Below, piece by piece: positions 13,716-14,236 of a stretch of DNA of 14,236 nt. A program made the translations under genes and the position numbers. The notes below the pieces were generated by a model. It made no database searches. It had not been told where the DNA came from and saw only the letters and a list, made by a program, of their open reading frames with translations. Each line of letters begins with the position of its first letter. Positions within the stretch are counted from its first letter, which is position 1. Source of the DNA: Chloroflexota bacterium (lineage in GTDB: Bacteria > Chloroflexota > Anaerolineae > Aggregatilineales > UBA3940); assembly GCA_010092775.1 (NCBI GenBank), contig JAADYZ010000341.1, forward strand, positions 1-14,236, in the 5' to 3' direction.

Positions 13716-14236
13716 ATGCGTGTTACCAAGCTGCTTTTAATCGTGCTCAGCCTGCCAATCGGTTTAGCTGCCTGTGGTGGTCCGCCTGAGGGACCGCTTG
13801 AACCCAGCGCCACCCTTCCCCTCAATGCACGCGAGGATGCCAGCGAAGCGCAAACGCTCCAGGCAGGGGCGGCACTGACCGCGGATTGGATCGATAACCT
13901 GGCCGCCCAGACGCCTACCGCCGATCTCACACCGACAGCTACGTTCGAGCCCGTCGCCGGGGTGTCAGCCGCCGAACGGAGCGGGCCTTGTGTCGCGCCG
14001 GAGGGCTTCAACCTGGAACAGCGGCAGGGTTTTTGCATTGCCGCCCCGGAGAGCTGGCGGGTCCTGAATGTCGATGGTGGCCTGGCCGCAGGCCTGAACA
14101 CAACTCCCGGCCAGACCATCTCGTTTCGCCCACCCTGGGCGAGTGAGAGCAGTGTATGCAGTTTGCTGATCTATATTGCTAACCAGACGTCGAACTTCGA
14201 GCATTTGGTCAATCGGTACGAGCGTATTGAGACGCA
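13716..14236 (+). CDS. Lipoprotein of unknown function, partial (C-terminus outside the window)
   Basis: The frame is open to the window edge (173 full codons). Residues 1-20 (KLLLIVLSLPIGLAAC after a short basic start) form a lipoprotein signal peptide with lipobox LAAC, so C20 would be lipidated and the protein held on the outer face of the membrane. A polar linker with TPTADLTPTATFEP follows, a Thr/Pro-rich style common in Anaerolineae surface proteins. From about residue 90 a folded domain begins with C92 and C108, GFCIAAPESWRVL and later SVCSLLIYIA. I do not recognise the domain. An ATG at 13707 could add three residues; neither start has a ribosome site. A weak -10-like TAGTAT (13703-13708) just upstream would fit a leaderless start. 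Confidence 0.8.
   Translation, partial: MRVTKLLLIVLSLPIGLAACGGPPEGPLEPSATLPLNAREDASEAQTLQAGAALTADWIDNLAAQTPTADLTPTATFEPVAGVSAAERSGPCVAPEGFNLEQRQGFCIAAPESWRVLNVDGGLAAGLNTTPGQTISFRPPWASESSVCSLLIYIANQTSNFEHLVNRYERIET

Noticed and set aside
13670..14119. A 149-codon minus-strand frame
   Set aside because: It is antisense to the lipoprotein gene, whose signal peptide and lipobox are clear.
1..14236. Search for CRISPR arrays, tRNA genes, transposases, att sites and toxin-antitoxin pairs
   Set aside because: No spaced direct repeats, no cloverleaf-like sequence and no transposase or integrase motifs were seen. The only notable repeats are short inverted repeats listed as features.

Overview
The window looks like a piece of a GC-rich bacterial chromosome, most likely from the Chloroflexota and probably an Anaerolineae-like lineage. 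This is inferred from gene content and protein style: large multispanning glycosyltransferase-like proteins, a lipoprotein with a Thr/Pro-rich stretch, and unusual fusions of housekeeping proteins. No rRNA, tRNA, CRISPR array, insertion sequence or phage gene is visible. Coding density is very high and no gene-free stretch exceeds about 160 bases.

Layout. (1) Positions 1-2472, minus strand: an envelope operon read as LPG_synthase_TM-type membrane protein, GT4 glycosyltransferase, then a SAM methyltransferase cut by the window edge. (2) A compact divergent promoter region near 2505-2573. (3) Positions 2574-4273, plus strand: a TPR/single-TM protein, rsmD (16S rRNA m2G966 methyltransferase family), then a small four-cysteine protein of unknown function. 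(4) Positions 4270-8365, minus strand: an information-processing cluster read as rplU (L21), rpmA (L27), an L31 protein with an RNA polymerase alpha-CTD-like tail, a thymidine kinase/hypoxanthine phosphoribosyltransferase fusion, and a CCA-adding enzyme/poly(A) polymerase family gene. It begins at a consensus sigma70 promoter (TTGACA, 17 bp, TATAAT) followed at once by a terminator-like hairpin. (5) Positions 8376-12936, minus strand: two overlapping genes for very large membrane proteins, a PTPS-related/GT-C-like protein with a duplicated ectodomain and a GT39-type glycosyltransferase. (6) Positions 13037-14236, plus strand: an AlkB-like Fe(II)/2-oxoglutarate dioxygenase and the start of a lipoprotein gene.

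How it fits together. Regions 1 and 5 both serve cell-surface glycan or glycolipid construction. Region 4 joins ribosome assembly (L21, L27, L31), tRNA 3'-end maturation and nucleotide salvage in one direction of transcription, and rsmD nearby is also a ribosome-maturation gene. The most unusual items are in region 4. Two one-polypeptide fusions (L31 with an alpha-CTD-like domain, and thymidine kinase with HPRT) lie next to each other. The thymidine kinase half has lost most of its zinc-binding cysteines. Two leader structures may control ribosomal protein synthesis. No complete new defence or mobile system was seen.
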